In this document: positions 7,112 through 13,383 of the stretch, piece after piece
How the letters are laid out: each line of letters opens with the position of its first letter
Position numbering within the stretch: position 1 is the stretch's first letter
DNA from: SMTZ1-83 sp048883405
GTDB lineage: Archaea > Asgardarchaeota > Thorarchaeia > Thorarchaeales > Thorarchaeaceae
Length of the DNA stretch: 18,903 nucleotides
Assembly: GCA_048883405.1 (NCBI GenBank)
Contig: JBHLQS010000037.1
Coordinates: 1 to 18,903, forward strand
Direction of reading: 5' to 3'
Program-made: the position numbers and the translations under genes
Notes under the pieces: model-generated
Databases searched by the model: none
Seen by the model: the letters and a program-made list of their open reading frames with translations, nothing else
Told to the model about the DNA's origin: nothing

Positions 7112-8692
7112 TTGGCTTTTAACTATCTGTCTAGGCAAGAGAAATCACCATTCGTATTGCCTAATGATCCACTCATTCTCCCATTGTCACTCTGCACAAG
7201 ATACTTAGCAGAGCATCGATGTATCATTCATCAATTCGCTTGGAATGGAGACCTTCAAGTGGCTAATCCGCCAGTGATTGAAGATTCCACTGATCCATTT
7301 AGGGATCTCTGGAGTTTCAGCCATCAAGAGATTAGGCAGGCACGACATAGCTTTCCAGTTAGAAGCATTCTACGGAGTGAGCCCGCTGTTTCGCTTCTCT
7401 ATGCAATACTGTGCGCGATTCACGAAGGAATCAACACACGTGAGGGCCTTTATGACCATCTGGATGGCATATTTGCGTTCAGGCTTCGTCGACCCACTAT
7501 GACGTCCATTGACATAGATGAGGCCATCCAGCATGGTTTGAATGACGACCTAATTCAGGAATCTGAAGGTCTATACAGCCTCAGTCATCGTGGACGTGAA
7601 ACAATTCGATATGGAAGACTCGAGATAGTCCATGAAGGATACTGGATGAAGCGTTTCCTTACGGAACGCATTGTACTTATTATCTCCACATTTGCTCTGC
7701 TTCTTCTGGCTTCTGTGAAGATTTGGATTGGCCTGACAATTCAAAGTGACGCTATATTGAATGAAGGCGTTGAGAATCTGACCGATCTTCTAGTCGTAGG
7801 CATAATTGCATTCAGCATCAAGTACAATCGAGACAGGCTTGGCGCTCTAGCAATCATCATAGTCATGATGATCACTGGGGCACTACTCGCAGTGGGTTCA
7901 ATTGCTGGTCTGCTTTCAAATGAGCCGGTGCAATGGTCGGTTCAAGCATATTATGTGGAGTTCTTGTCCATCGTGATCAACAAGGGCCTCATTTGGTTGA
8001 AGGTGATGGTGGGGCGAAGTTCAGGGAATCTGGCTCTAATTGGAGACGCCAAAGAAGACACCTCCCACATCAAGGTTGCCGTCGGTGTTATGATCGGCCT
8101 CACCTTCTCAATTTTCGGATATTACTTCGTAGATAAGCTGGTAGCGTTCGCGATATCCGGGATAATACTCTGGGAGGGTATATCTACCTTTAAGGAATTG
8201 AGAGCTGCAGGTGACGAGATTGATGTAGACACAATTCGTCTTGGCGCAAATGAGATGTATGAGGATCTCATGACATATTGGGTTCTTGGAAGACTCGCAA
8301 CTGGCCCCAAGCGAGCAGATACCATTGAACAGGATTTTCTCAGAGGAGTCAGCGTCGGTCACCGGTACTACGATGTTCAAGCCGTGATAGGGTTCCACAA
8401 CATAAAACAGAGAGGCATTATGAAGAATATAAGACAAGCCGAGAGGAGCGGGCTCATTGCTGAGCGAGAGGGATCCTATTCCATCACCAATCGAGGCCTT
8501 GCATGGTATTATCGGACCCGGGCAAGAGACCTTGCAGAGCTGGCACGCAACTTCTCAGATTTACGCAGGGAATACTATATGAGATGGGCGATTATGATAT
8601 CCATCTTCACTATCATCTTCCTTTTGATGTATTTTGCAGACCCAATCAAACATATCATTGATGATTTGGTGGCAAGCCTAGGTTTCGGCTAG
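7112..8692 (+). CDS. CDF-like membrane protein flanked by two winged-helix domains, 526 aa
   Basis: Domain order: a soluble N-terminus with a winged helix (about residues 80-172, ending in YSLSHRGRETIRYG); six membrane helices (about 178-360) resembling the cation diffusion facilitator fold; a second winged helix (about 385-475, ending in YSITNRGLAWYY); and a last membrane helix (about 493-513). In CDF proteins, metal sits between TM2 and TM5. Here TM2 has E221-x3-D225 (ENLTD) and TM5 has E315-x3-H319 (GDAKEDTSH). The spacing is kept, but the residues differ from the usual D-x3-D and H-x3-D. The usual CDF cytoplasmic domain is replaced by the winged helix. The protein may be a membrane metal sensor, a transporter gated by its winged helices, or a one-component regulator. 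The start TTG at 7112 is the only early one available and is weakly supported. Confidence 0.8.
   Translation: MAFNYLSRQEKSPFVLPNDPLILPLSLCTRYLAEHRCIIHQFAWNGDLQVANPPVIEDSTDPFRDLWSFSHQEIRQARHSFPVRSILRSEPAVSLLYAILCAIHEGINTREGLYDHLDGIFAFRLRRPTMTSIDIDEAIQHGLNDDLIQESEGLYSLSHRGRETIRYGRLEIVHEGYWMKRFLTERIVLIISTFALLLLASVKIWIGLTIQSDAILNEGVENLTDLLVVGIIAFSIKYNRDRLGALAIIIVMMITGALLAVGSIAGLLSNEPVQWSVQAYYVEFLSIVINKGLIWLKVMVGRSSGNLALIGDAKEDTSHIKVAVGVMIGLTFSIFGYYFVDKLVAFAISGIILWEGISTFKELRAAGDEIDVDTIRLGANEMYEDLMTYWVLGRLATGPKRADTIEQDFLRGVSVGHRYYDVQAVIGFHNIKQRGIMKNIRQAERSGLIAEREGSYSITNRGLAWYYRTRARDLAELARNFSDLRREYYMRWAIMISIFTIIFLLMYFADPIKHIIDDLVASLGFG
7114..7122 (-). promoter_or_regulatory. TATA-like box for the radical SAM gene
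   Basis: On the minus strand, AGTTAAAAG lies about 31-39 nt before the ATG at 7083, which would give a leader of roughly 10 nt. It falls inside the first codons of the divergent gene, so the two promoters probably interfere. Confidence 0.4.
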
Positions 8693-8701
8693 AATGATAA
8701 T

Positions 8702-8724
8702 CCCAGCGGCGATAGTTCTTCTTT
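8702..8724 (+). repeat. tRNA-Asn-3'-end-like repeat, degenerate copy E
   Basis: CCCAGCGGCGATAGTTCTTCTTTT starts 9 nt after the stop of the CDF-like gene. It keeps the GCGGCG core and the TTCTTCT tract of the other copies but has lost the GCC palindrome, so membership in the family is likely rather than sure. Confidence 0.4.
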
Positions 8725-8781
8725 TCAATGTGTTCGATTTCGTTCATATTTATGTCCATTTACATACATTTATTTTGAATT

Positions 8782-9297
8782 ATGATTCAGTACATCTTGG
8801 AGTTGTTGAAAGAAGTCCTCACGCAACTCAGACAACCAAGAGAGGGAAAAATAATGGGTAATTCAACCTTCACAGCTCATCTGACCTCAACAGATATGTC
8901 CAAGGTCCATAGTATAACCTTGGGAGGGTATCAGAGCACGGCGGTCTGTCCGCCTACTATGACAAAGGAGCTCCCTGGGACAACCAGTCCGCACCAGCTC
9001 TTCCTTGCTTCTATAGGATCATGTGTGAATCTCGTCTTTGAGATTGCCTTAGAAAAGGCTCACATCAAGCTCTTTGATTTGCATTCCGAGATTGTTGGGC
9101 ATTATGATACTGACGAAGAAGGACAGAGTCGTTTCAACAGAATCGAGGTAGATACCAAGGTGACTGTTCCGGAAGGGACGAAAGAGAACAAGATTCGCAG
9201 ACTCTACAAAGTTGCATACAGTAACTGTCCTATCGGTAACTGCTTGATTGGTTCATGCGTGAAGCTTGCCACAAATCTGGAGATTGCTTTCAGATAG
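8782..9297 (+). CDS. OsmC-family protein, 171 aa (147 aa if started at 8854)
   Basis: SPHQLFLASIGSCVNLVFEIALEKA holds the first conserved Cys (81) at the start of the central helix, and YSNCPIGNC holds the second (Cys 149), as in OsmC/Ohr-fold proteins. Family members with both Cys reduce organic peroxides with a dithiol partner; others in archaea have no known substrate. Cys 154 and 159 (NCLIGSC) are extra. Two starts compete. ATG 8782 would be nearly leaderless behind an AT-rich stretch (TTTACATA at 8758-8765). ATG 8854 has a Shine-Dalgarno (GAGGG, 8842-8846) at good spacing and gives the usual family length. I report the longer form but think 8854 is at least as likely. Repeat copy D follows 24 nt after the stop. 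Confidence 0.88.
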   Translation: MIQYILELLKEVLTQLRQPREGKIMGNSTFTAHLTSTDMSKVHSITLGGYQSTAVCPPTMTKELPGTTSPHQLFLASIGSCVNLVFEIALEKAHIKLFDLHSEIVGHYDTDEEGQSRFNRIEVDTKVTVPEGTKENKIRRLYKVAYSNCPIGNCLIGSCVKLATNLEIAFR

Positions 9298-9321
9298 AAT
9301 GAAGGAGTTCGACTGGCAGTT

Positions 9322-9361
9322 CCCGGCGGCGCCACTCCTTCTTACGGGCTGTCAATCATAG
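9322..9361 (+). repeat. tRNA-Asn-3'-end-like repeat, copy D (extended)
   Basis: With the T at 9321, 14 nt are identical to the tRNA-Asn 3' end. CTCCTTCTTAC and GGGCTGTCAATCATAG follow. Similarity to copy C covers about 40 nt with small indels, and ACTGCCTGT follows in both. Confidence 0.7.
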
Positions 9362-9467
9362 AGTCATAAACTGCCTGTGAAAGGCGTCACATTTCACATG
9401 GTTTATTCCAGGTATGCCTTTCCTGTAGAACTACTTCTATCCAAGATTGTAGGTTTTGAATCAGATT

Positions 9468-10484
9468 TTACGCACGAATATTCTTCAGCTGCTTTCTTAG
9501 AAATTCGAGTGGCACGTATTGCTGATGTATCGAGAAGGTCATTGAAGGAGAGAGATACAGATTCTTGACTGCTCCAATGGATCCTGAGAATCTTTGGTCG
9601 TATTCTTCTTCCCAGGTGAGATGATCTCTGAGCCTTGAAAAGCAGCTTATAGCTACTAGGTTGTACTTTCCTGCGCCAGCTTTTACTATAAGAGATGTGT
9701 GGGGGTCTTCTGTGAGGATTTTTGATATGCGATTCTTTTGCTTCTTCAGCTCAATCAGTGAGAGAACAATGAAGTATCCAGGTGGAGCCCACATTCGTGG
9801 AAAACGGGACACAGGCTTTGAGATTATCTTCTCTTGAAGGAGAAGGTCAAGCCTTCGTTGAACAGTCATGCGGTGAACGTTGAGTTCCCGCGCTAATGAG
9901 TTTGGATTTGTCCAGACACCTTTGCCCAGCATGAGTGCTTCAATTAAATCCAGATATGTTTGATCCATTGTAAGACCGTTCATCTTAATTTGTGGAGATT
10001 TATGAAAATCAGATTTCAGGAGTTCAACCGAGGCGGCAAGGTCATTCTTGATTATTGCTTTGGTACTGAGATAGATGGCTTCAGAAGAAACATACTCCCC
10101 CTGAAGGATGGAATCCCTCCACACTTGATACGCATGAAGATCCTCGTGGAGTTCTATTAGCAGGGTATTGTAATCCTCATCTTTTACAAAGAATGCAGCC
10201 CAGATATGCGGATTCTTCTCAATCCATGTGTTTGTTTGTTGGTTGCGAGGCAGATTTGCTTTTTCAAGAACAAGGAGAGGGTATTCTGAAAAGACTCTTG
10301 GGAAGGGATGAAAGGGTTTATCGATGAGTCTATTTGAGAACAGATTTTCCATTCTTGTAGCCACTGTGTTCCGGTGTTTCTCTAGTTTCTCAGAGAGTTC
10401 GCTGATGTTGATATCCACTCCGTTGCCTGAGCATATCAGTCGTAGCAGCTTGATATTGAGTGGATCATTTAGTATCTGAACCAA
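9468..10484 (-). CDS. Transcription regulator with two tandem Lrp-like halves, 338 aa
   Basis: Two similar halves are visible. Each has a helix-turn-helix (about residues 8-55, ISELSEKLEKHRNTVATRME; and about 180-225, NSLARELNVHRMTVQRRLD) and then a FPR motif (PFHPFPRVFSEYP and PVSRFPRMWAPPGY). The beta-rich stretch after it is an Lrp/AsnC-style ligand or oligomer region. Single-unit Lrp proteins dimerise; the duplication here could act as a built-in dimer. The start is TTG at 10484, supported by GAGGGATA just upstream at normal spacing. The gene is divergent from the small ORF/ferredoxin pair across 246 bp that contain repeated TTCTAA motifs, which makes that pair and the regulator itself the first candidates for its targets (inference). 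Confidence 0.85.
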   Translation of the reverse strand: MVQILNDPLNIKLLRLICSGNGVDINISELSEKLEKHRNTVATRMENLFSNRLIDKPFHPFPRVFSEYPLLVLEKANLPRNQQTNTWIEKNPHIWAAFFVKDEDYNTLLIELHEDLHAYQVWRDSILQGEYVSSEAIYLSTKAIIKNDLAASVELLKSDFHKSPQIKMNGLTMDQTYLDLIEALMLGKGVWTNPNSLARELNVHRMTVQRRLDLLLQEKIISKPVSRFPRMWAPPGYFIVLSLIELKKQKNRISKILTEDPHTSLIVKAGAGKYNLVAISCFSRLRDHLTWEEEYDQRFSGSIGAVKNLYLSPSMTFSIHQQYVPLEFLRKQLKNIRA

Positions 10485-10520
10485 GAATATCCCTCTTTAC
10501 TGAAATCTTGTCGAAGACTG

Positions 10521-10530
10521 TCATAAACCT
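10521..10530 (-). promoter_or_regulatory. TATA-like box for the two-part Lrp-like regulator
   Basis: On the minus strand, AGGTTTATGA lies about 37-46 nt before the TTG start. It would place the transcript start about 15 nt before the gene, leaving room for the GAGGG ribosome site. Confidence 0.35.
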
Positions 10531-10616
10531 TCTTGATAGCCCTCATTTCTGACGCCTTTTTTGATTAATAGTGACTGAAACTAGCATCTGGTTTTATTAG
10601 CTGTAACATGAATTGC

Positions 10617-10677
10617 ACATTCTAACTTCCAAAGTGAAACATTCTAATATGTAATTTCGTGGCATATTTTTTCTAAT
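10617..10677 (+). promoter_or_regulatory. Three spaced TTCTAA motifs, possible operator
   Basis: ACATTCTAAC (10617-10626), ACATTCTAAT (10639-10648) and TTCTAAT (10671-10677) lie just upstream of the TATA box at 10691. The first two are 22 bp apart, about two DNA turns, which suits a dimeric regulator. The divergent Lrp-like protein is the obvious candidate (inference). Confidence 0.4.
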
Positions 10678-10690
10678 GGAATGGCGAAGA

Positions 10691-10700
10691 GTTATAAATC
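10691..10700 (+). promoter_or_regulatory. TATA box for the small ORF/ferredoxin pair
   Basis: GTTATAAATC lies 31-40 nt before the TTG at 10731, giving a predicted leader of about 10 nt. Confidence 0.55.
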
Positions 10701-10730
10701 TATGTTACTATATAGGAATTGGTGATGTGA

Positions 10731-11051
10731 TTGGCGTCCAGTAATGACAGAGATGTACTATCCACTGGTGATGGGGTAGACAAGGCTGGTAATTCACTGA
10801 ACCATTTAGCTATTCATGATAAAAGTATACATTCGATACGTAAGCAATCTGAATGGGTAAATAACATGTCAATGTGGCGGACACATGCATTCAACGTAAT
10901 TCTTCCTAGGAAACTATCCGACCACACCGATAGTGACCTCAGGTTGATGCGGGTTTCCTTGAAGAATGCAATAAGTGTTTCAATGGTCCATCTACTCAAG
11001 GTTGAGAGAGAGCTGAAGAACCGTGGGTGCAATCCGAGGATATTGAAGTAA
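10731..11051 (+). CDS. Small protein of unknown function, 106 aa
   Basis: I do not recognise this protein. The first 45 residues are polar and probably unstructured. The rest (about 46-106) is helical and amphipathic, with RLMRVSLKNAISVSMVHLLKVERELKNRG the best helix pair. There is one late Cys and no membrane segment. Three things support a real gene: a good TATA box at the right distance, a TTG start near the predicted transcript start, and a 25-bp overlap of its end with the start of the ferredoxin gene, as seen in coupled genes. A role as a partner of the ferredoxin is possible but is only inferred from position. Confidence 0.55.
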   Translation: MASSNDRDVLSTGDGVDKAGNSLNHLAIHDKSIHSIRKQSEWVNNMSMWRTHAFNVILPRKLSDHTDSDLRLMRVSLKNAISVSMVHLLKVERELKNRGCNPRILK

Positions 11052-11575
11052 AGAAGAGTGATGGTTCTGTGAGCAACACAGATATTGTACCCCAAATGGA
11101 TGAGGAATTGAATTCAACAGAAGTTGCTCTATTGTCAGTAATAGAAGTCAGAAACACTGGAACAAATGGGTGTATTTTGTGTGGGCTATGTACGGACCTT
11201 TGTCCTTGGGAAGCACCTATCATAGTAGACAAGACCATCTATGTGCGACAAGAGAGGTGCAGAGGTTGTGGTGTTTGTGTGGCAGCGTGTCCGAAAAGAG
11301 CAATTGATATGAAAGTCTACGGGACTGAGGAACTTCTGGATTTGATACAATTCGTCTTAAAGGAGGATCGAGTGAACGAGTATCCTGGAACTGCATATGG
11401 TCTAATTCGCGAGGCGGAGAAGGCTCTTCTCACCGTTGAGAGAATTCTGTCACATGGTAATTTCGATGATAATCTTGAAGGAATGCTAAAGACTCTAAAG
11501 CGAATCATAGATCGCATTGGAAGAACTGAAGAAAGAATTCGGAGAGAAGTTGCACCAACTAACCAGACCCATTGA
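11027..11575 (+). CDS. Ferredoxin-type protein with two 4Fe-4S clusters, 182 aa
   Basis: Two classical cluster motifs are present: Cys 49, 52, 55, 59 (CILCGLCTDLCP) and Cys 78, 81, 84, 88 (CRGCGVCVAACP). This is a bacterial-type 8Fe domain. A 45-residue acidic N-terminal extension and a C-terminal helical region (about 95-182, charged, coiled-coil-like) flank it. It should carry electrons in the cytoplasm, and the C-terminal helices may dock it to a partner enzyme. The GTG start at 11027 overlaps the end of the upstream small ORF; later starts would still keep both clusters. The stop is followed by 231 bp before the convergent PRC-barrel gene. Confidence 0.88.
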   Translation: MQSEDIEVKKSDGSVSNTDIVPQMDEELNSTEVALLSVIEVRNTGTNGCILCGLCTDLCPWEAPIIVDKTIYVRQERCRGCGVCVAACPKRAIDMKVYGTEELLDLIQFVLKEDRVNEYPGTAYGLIREAEKALLTVERILSHGNFDDNLEGMLKTLKRIIDRIGRTEERIRREVAPTNQTH

Positions 11576-11655
11576 AATTTCTCCTAAGTCTGATAATATT
11601 GCAGTATAGTCTAAAGGACTCTCGCTAGAATCGTCAATGCCATCATTTCACCTTC

Positions 11656-11672
11656 AATGGGTCTGACCCATT
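11656..11672. repeat. 17-bp perfect palindrome between convergent genes
   Basis: AATGGGTC-T-GACCCATT lies 80 nt after the ferredoxin stop and 135 nt from the end of the PRC-barrel gene. As RNA it would fold as AAUGGG/CCCAUU with a 5-nt loop on either strand. It could be a bidirectional terminator or a protein-binding site. No long T run follows. I see no gene in the rest of 11576-11806. Confidence 0.5.
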
Positions 11673-11806
11673 CTAATGATTGGATTGTACGCCCAAAAGG
11701 CTGTGAGGGAATCATCTGTTGCTACCTCCATGGATGCCGACTGACCAAGGCACCATGGGGAATATGGGTCTTTCACTCACAGCAGCCGAGTGTGAGAGAA
11801 GTTGTA

Positions 11807-12475
11807 TCATGTAGGTCCATAGGGCCAGATGGCACGTACTCGTTGTTTCTTGCCTTGATTGTGAGTCGCAGCAGCCTGTCTCTGTTTCTTTATCTCAAGC
11901 GCTCTTTCTCTCAGAATACCATCTAGACTGGCATCAAGCTCATCCTTTGAAACTGAAAGCCTAATCGACTCATCGATTGAAACTATGACCTCAAAGGGAA
12001 TTATGATGTCAACATCATCCTTCAGGCCAATGGCCTCCAGCTTCTCTTCTATGAACCCTCCACCTGCTATCAGAGCTGTATGACCATCCAACTGGAAGTC
12101 CACATCTATGGCTTGTCCCACTTTGACATTGTCTTTGTCGTAAATGTCTAATTTCTTTAGGTCTGAAAACCTAATCTCATTATCCAGGATTTCGGAATAG
12201 GAGTCTTTCAGACTGTTCCCAGAGGTGTCTAGATGGATATGATCATCTACCTTCATGATCAAAGTAGAGTCAAACACTGGGTCTTCGTCAGGTTTGAGTT
12301 TGATAGCTTCAAGAAATTCCTCTGCTTTTGATCCGCCAAGGATAAAATGAGCCAGCTTGAGCGTTTCATCAAAAGTGAATGTAAAGTCGATGACGCGACC
12401 AATCTTCTTGCCCGATGCGTCCATGACGTCCATATTCTTGATTTCCTTACAACATACCGATTTGGACAACTCCAT
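11807..12475 (-). CDS. Protein with two PRC-barrel domains, 222 aa
   Basis: Two PRC-barrel repeats can be seen: about residues 5-85 (VMDASGKKIGRVIDFTFTFDE) and about 95-170 (IYDKDNVKVGQAIDVDFQLDG). Each has the hallmark K(I/V)GxxxD turn. The C-terminal 50 residues are helical and end in a basic tail (KKQRQ, GKKQRVR). PRC-barrels in archaea occur in RNA-related and cell-division proteins (CdvA and photosynthetic H-subunit relatives), but this double-domain form has no function I can name. The ATG at 12475 is preceded by GGTGA and a strong TATA box, with a near-leaderless transcript. The start of the protein has CC at residues 8-9. Confidence 0.82.
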   Translation of the reverse strand: MELSKSVCCKEIKNMDVMDASGKKIGRVIDFTFTFDETLKLAHFILGGSKAEEFLEAIKLKPDEDPVFDSTLIMKVDDHIHLDTSGNSLKDSYSEILDNEIRFSDLKKLDIYDKDNVKVGQAIDVDFQLDGHTALIAGGGFIEEKLEAIGLKDDVDIIIPFEVIVSIDESIRLSVSKDELDASLDGILRERALEIKKQRQAAATHNQGKKQRVRAIWPYGPT

Positions 12476-12498
12476 AATCTCACCACAGGAGGAGAATC

Positions 12499-12508
12499 CA
12501 TATATAAT
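12499..12508 (-). promoter_or_regulatory. TATA box for the double PRC-barrel gene
   Basis: On the minus strand, ATTATATATG lies 24-33 nt before the ATG at 12475, predicting a transcript start within a few bases of the start codon. The inverted repeat 12511-12526 sits directly upstream. Confidence 0.6.
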
Positions 12509-12510
12509 GA

Positions 12511-12526
12511 ATTAACAATAGTTAAT
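12511..12526. promoter_or_regulatory. Inverted repeat ATTAAC-N4-GTTAAT next to the TATA box
   Basis: ATTAACAATAGTTAAT has perfect 6-nt arms. It abuts the TATA box of the PRC-barrel gene on its upstream side, where archaeal activators or TFB bind. It matches 14 of 16 bases with the repeat at 1612-1627. Confidence 0.45.
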
Positions 12527-12577
12527 AGTGTTTGGGTTGGATGCTTCTTTACAGAACTCTCTCCAAAATGCCCAGGA

Positions 12578-12949
12578 CTAATCCCCTGTGGGTGTGACCG
12601 TGCTGCCCTCGACCATCAGAATTGCAGTTCTTTTGGGTGCTCTTGTGCGATGGTTGACTCCCCGCGGTACTAGAAAGCCCTGCTGTGGACCGAGCTCGAC
12701 TGTTTGGTCTTCTAAGTCAACAATAAGGCGGCCATCTATCACATAGAAGAACTCGTCCTCCAAATCGTGCCTATGCCAGTGGAATTCTCCTTTGATGACT
12801 CCGAGTCGGATAACGCTGTCATTTACCAAGCATAGTCCAAGATTCTGCCAACGTTTGTCGCATTCACCTATGATCTTCGGAAGGTCAATCATCTCCAAGG
12901 GACCAAAATGAATCTCAGTATCGATATTGTAGTTGGATCCAGAATTCAT
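12578..12949 (-). CDS. Single-domain cupin protein, 123 aa
   Basis: The two cupin motifs are intact: GEFHWHRHDLEDEFFYVIDG (His 57, 59, 61 and Glu 66) and GFLVPRGVNHR (His 100). Together they supply the usual metal site inside a small beta-barrel. Small cupins of this size serve as isomerases, dioxygenases or ligand sensors, and the sequence does not say which. The ATG at 12949 is preceded by AGGAG at normal spacing. That AGGAG is paired in the DNA with CTCCT right before the start, so the ribosome site may be partly masked. The gene follows the Cys-rich small protein by 35 bp and is probably in its operon. Confidence 0.88.
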   Translation of the reverse strand: MNSGSNYNIDTEIHFGPLEMIDLPKIIGECDKRWQNLGLCLVNDSVIRLGVIKGEFHWHRHDLEDEFFYVIDGRLIVDLEDQTVELGPQQGFLVPRGVNHRTRAPKRTAILMVEGSTVTPTGD

Positions 12950-12984
12950 GAGGAGTATCTCCTAAGACTAATTCAGATACAGTT

Positions 12985-13323
12985 TCATTCAAACAACTTC
13001 CAACATGGAAGGTTATCCTGTGCAACGACCCACTCAGGTTCTTCTTTCGTACATCGCACATACAAGACCTTGTTGAATTCTCTGCGAGATGAACAGAAGT
13101 AGCAGGTCCGGCAAGTCTTCTCGACAGCAATTTCATCGTCGGTAGGTTCTGTTCCATCAGATTGTGCCCGTCCCTTTCGCCATTTCTCAAGCTTCGACCG
13201 GGCAGCCTTCTTTGTCAGCCAAACAAGATCATCATAGTTGGTGGTATCTGCCTCATAGTCACTATCATCTGATTCTTGACCTGTGGGTTCGTGATCCCAT
13301 TCAGATGGCAAATGCCCCACCAT
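12985..13323 (-). CDS. Acidic small protein with C-terminal Cys cluster, 112 aa
   Basis: I do not recognise a family. Residues 1-32 are very acidic and probably disordered. Residues 33-55 form a basic helix (LVWLTKKAARSKLEKWRKGRA). The last 45 residues hold five Cys: CRTCYFC at 71, 74 and 77, then Cys 91 and Cys 107. This spacing would suit a zinc site or an Fe-S cluster. Acidic, basic and Cys-rich parts in this order suggest a small adaptor or nucleic-acid-associated protein, which is inference. A TATA-like box 23-32 nt upstream of the ATG at 13323 supports a leaderless transcript. It probably leads an operon with the cupin gene. Confidence 0.65.
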   Translation of the reverse strand: MVGHLPSEWDHEPTGQESDDSDYEADTTNYDDLVWLTKKAARSKLEKWRKGRAQSDGTEPTDDEIAVEKTCRTCYFCSSRREFNKVLYVRCTKEEPEWVVAQDNLPCWKLFE

Positions 13324-13345
13324 ACCTAAAGAAACACATTATCCC

Positions 13346-13355
13346 AAGATAAATT
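13346..13355 (-). promoter_or_regulatory. TATA-like box for the Cys-rich/cupin operon
   Basis: On the minus strand, AATTTATCTT is centred about 28 nt before the ATG at 13323, the distance expected for a leaderless archaeal mRNA. Confidence 0.45.
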
Positions 13356-13383
13356 CATTCCGACCTAGGAACAAAGGTTGTAT

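Noticed and set aside
1627..9361. Genomic island with attL/attR direct repeats at the tRNA 3' end
   Set aside because: The repeats lie in the opposite orientation to the tRNA and on its 5' side, there are five of them, and no integrase gene is in the window.
1909..9361. Integron-like cassette array
   Set aside because: The repeats are short, lack the paired arms of attC sites, and there is no integron integrase; only the gene-repeat order is similar.
11657..11926. 89-aa + strand ORF between the ferredoxin and PRC-barrel genes
   Set aside because: It overlaps the PRC-barrel gene on the other strand, starts inside the palindrome, and its composition is not protein-like.
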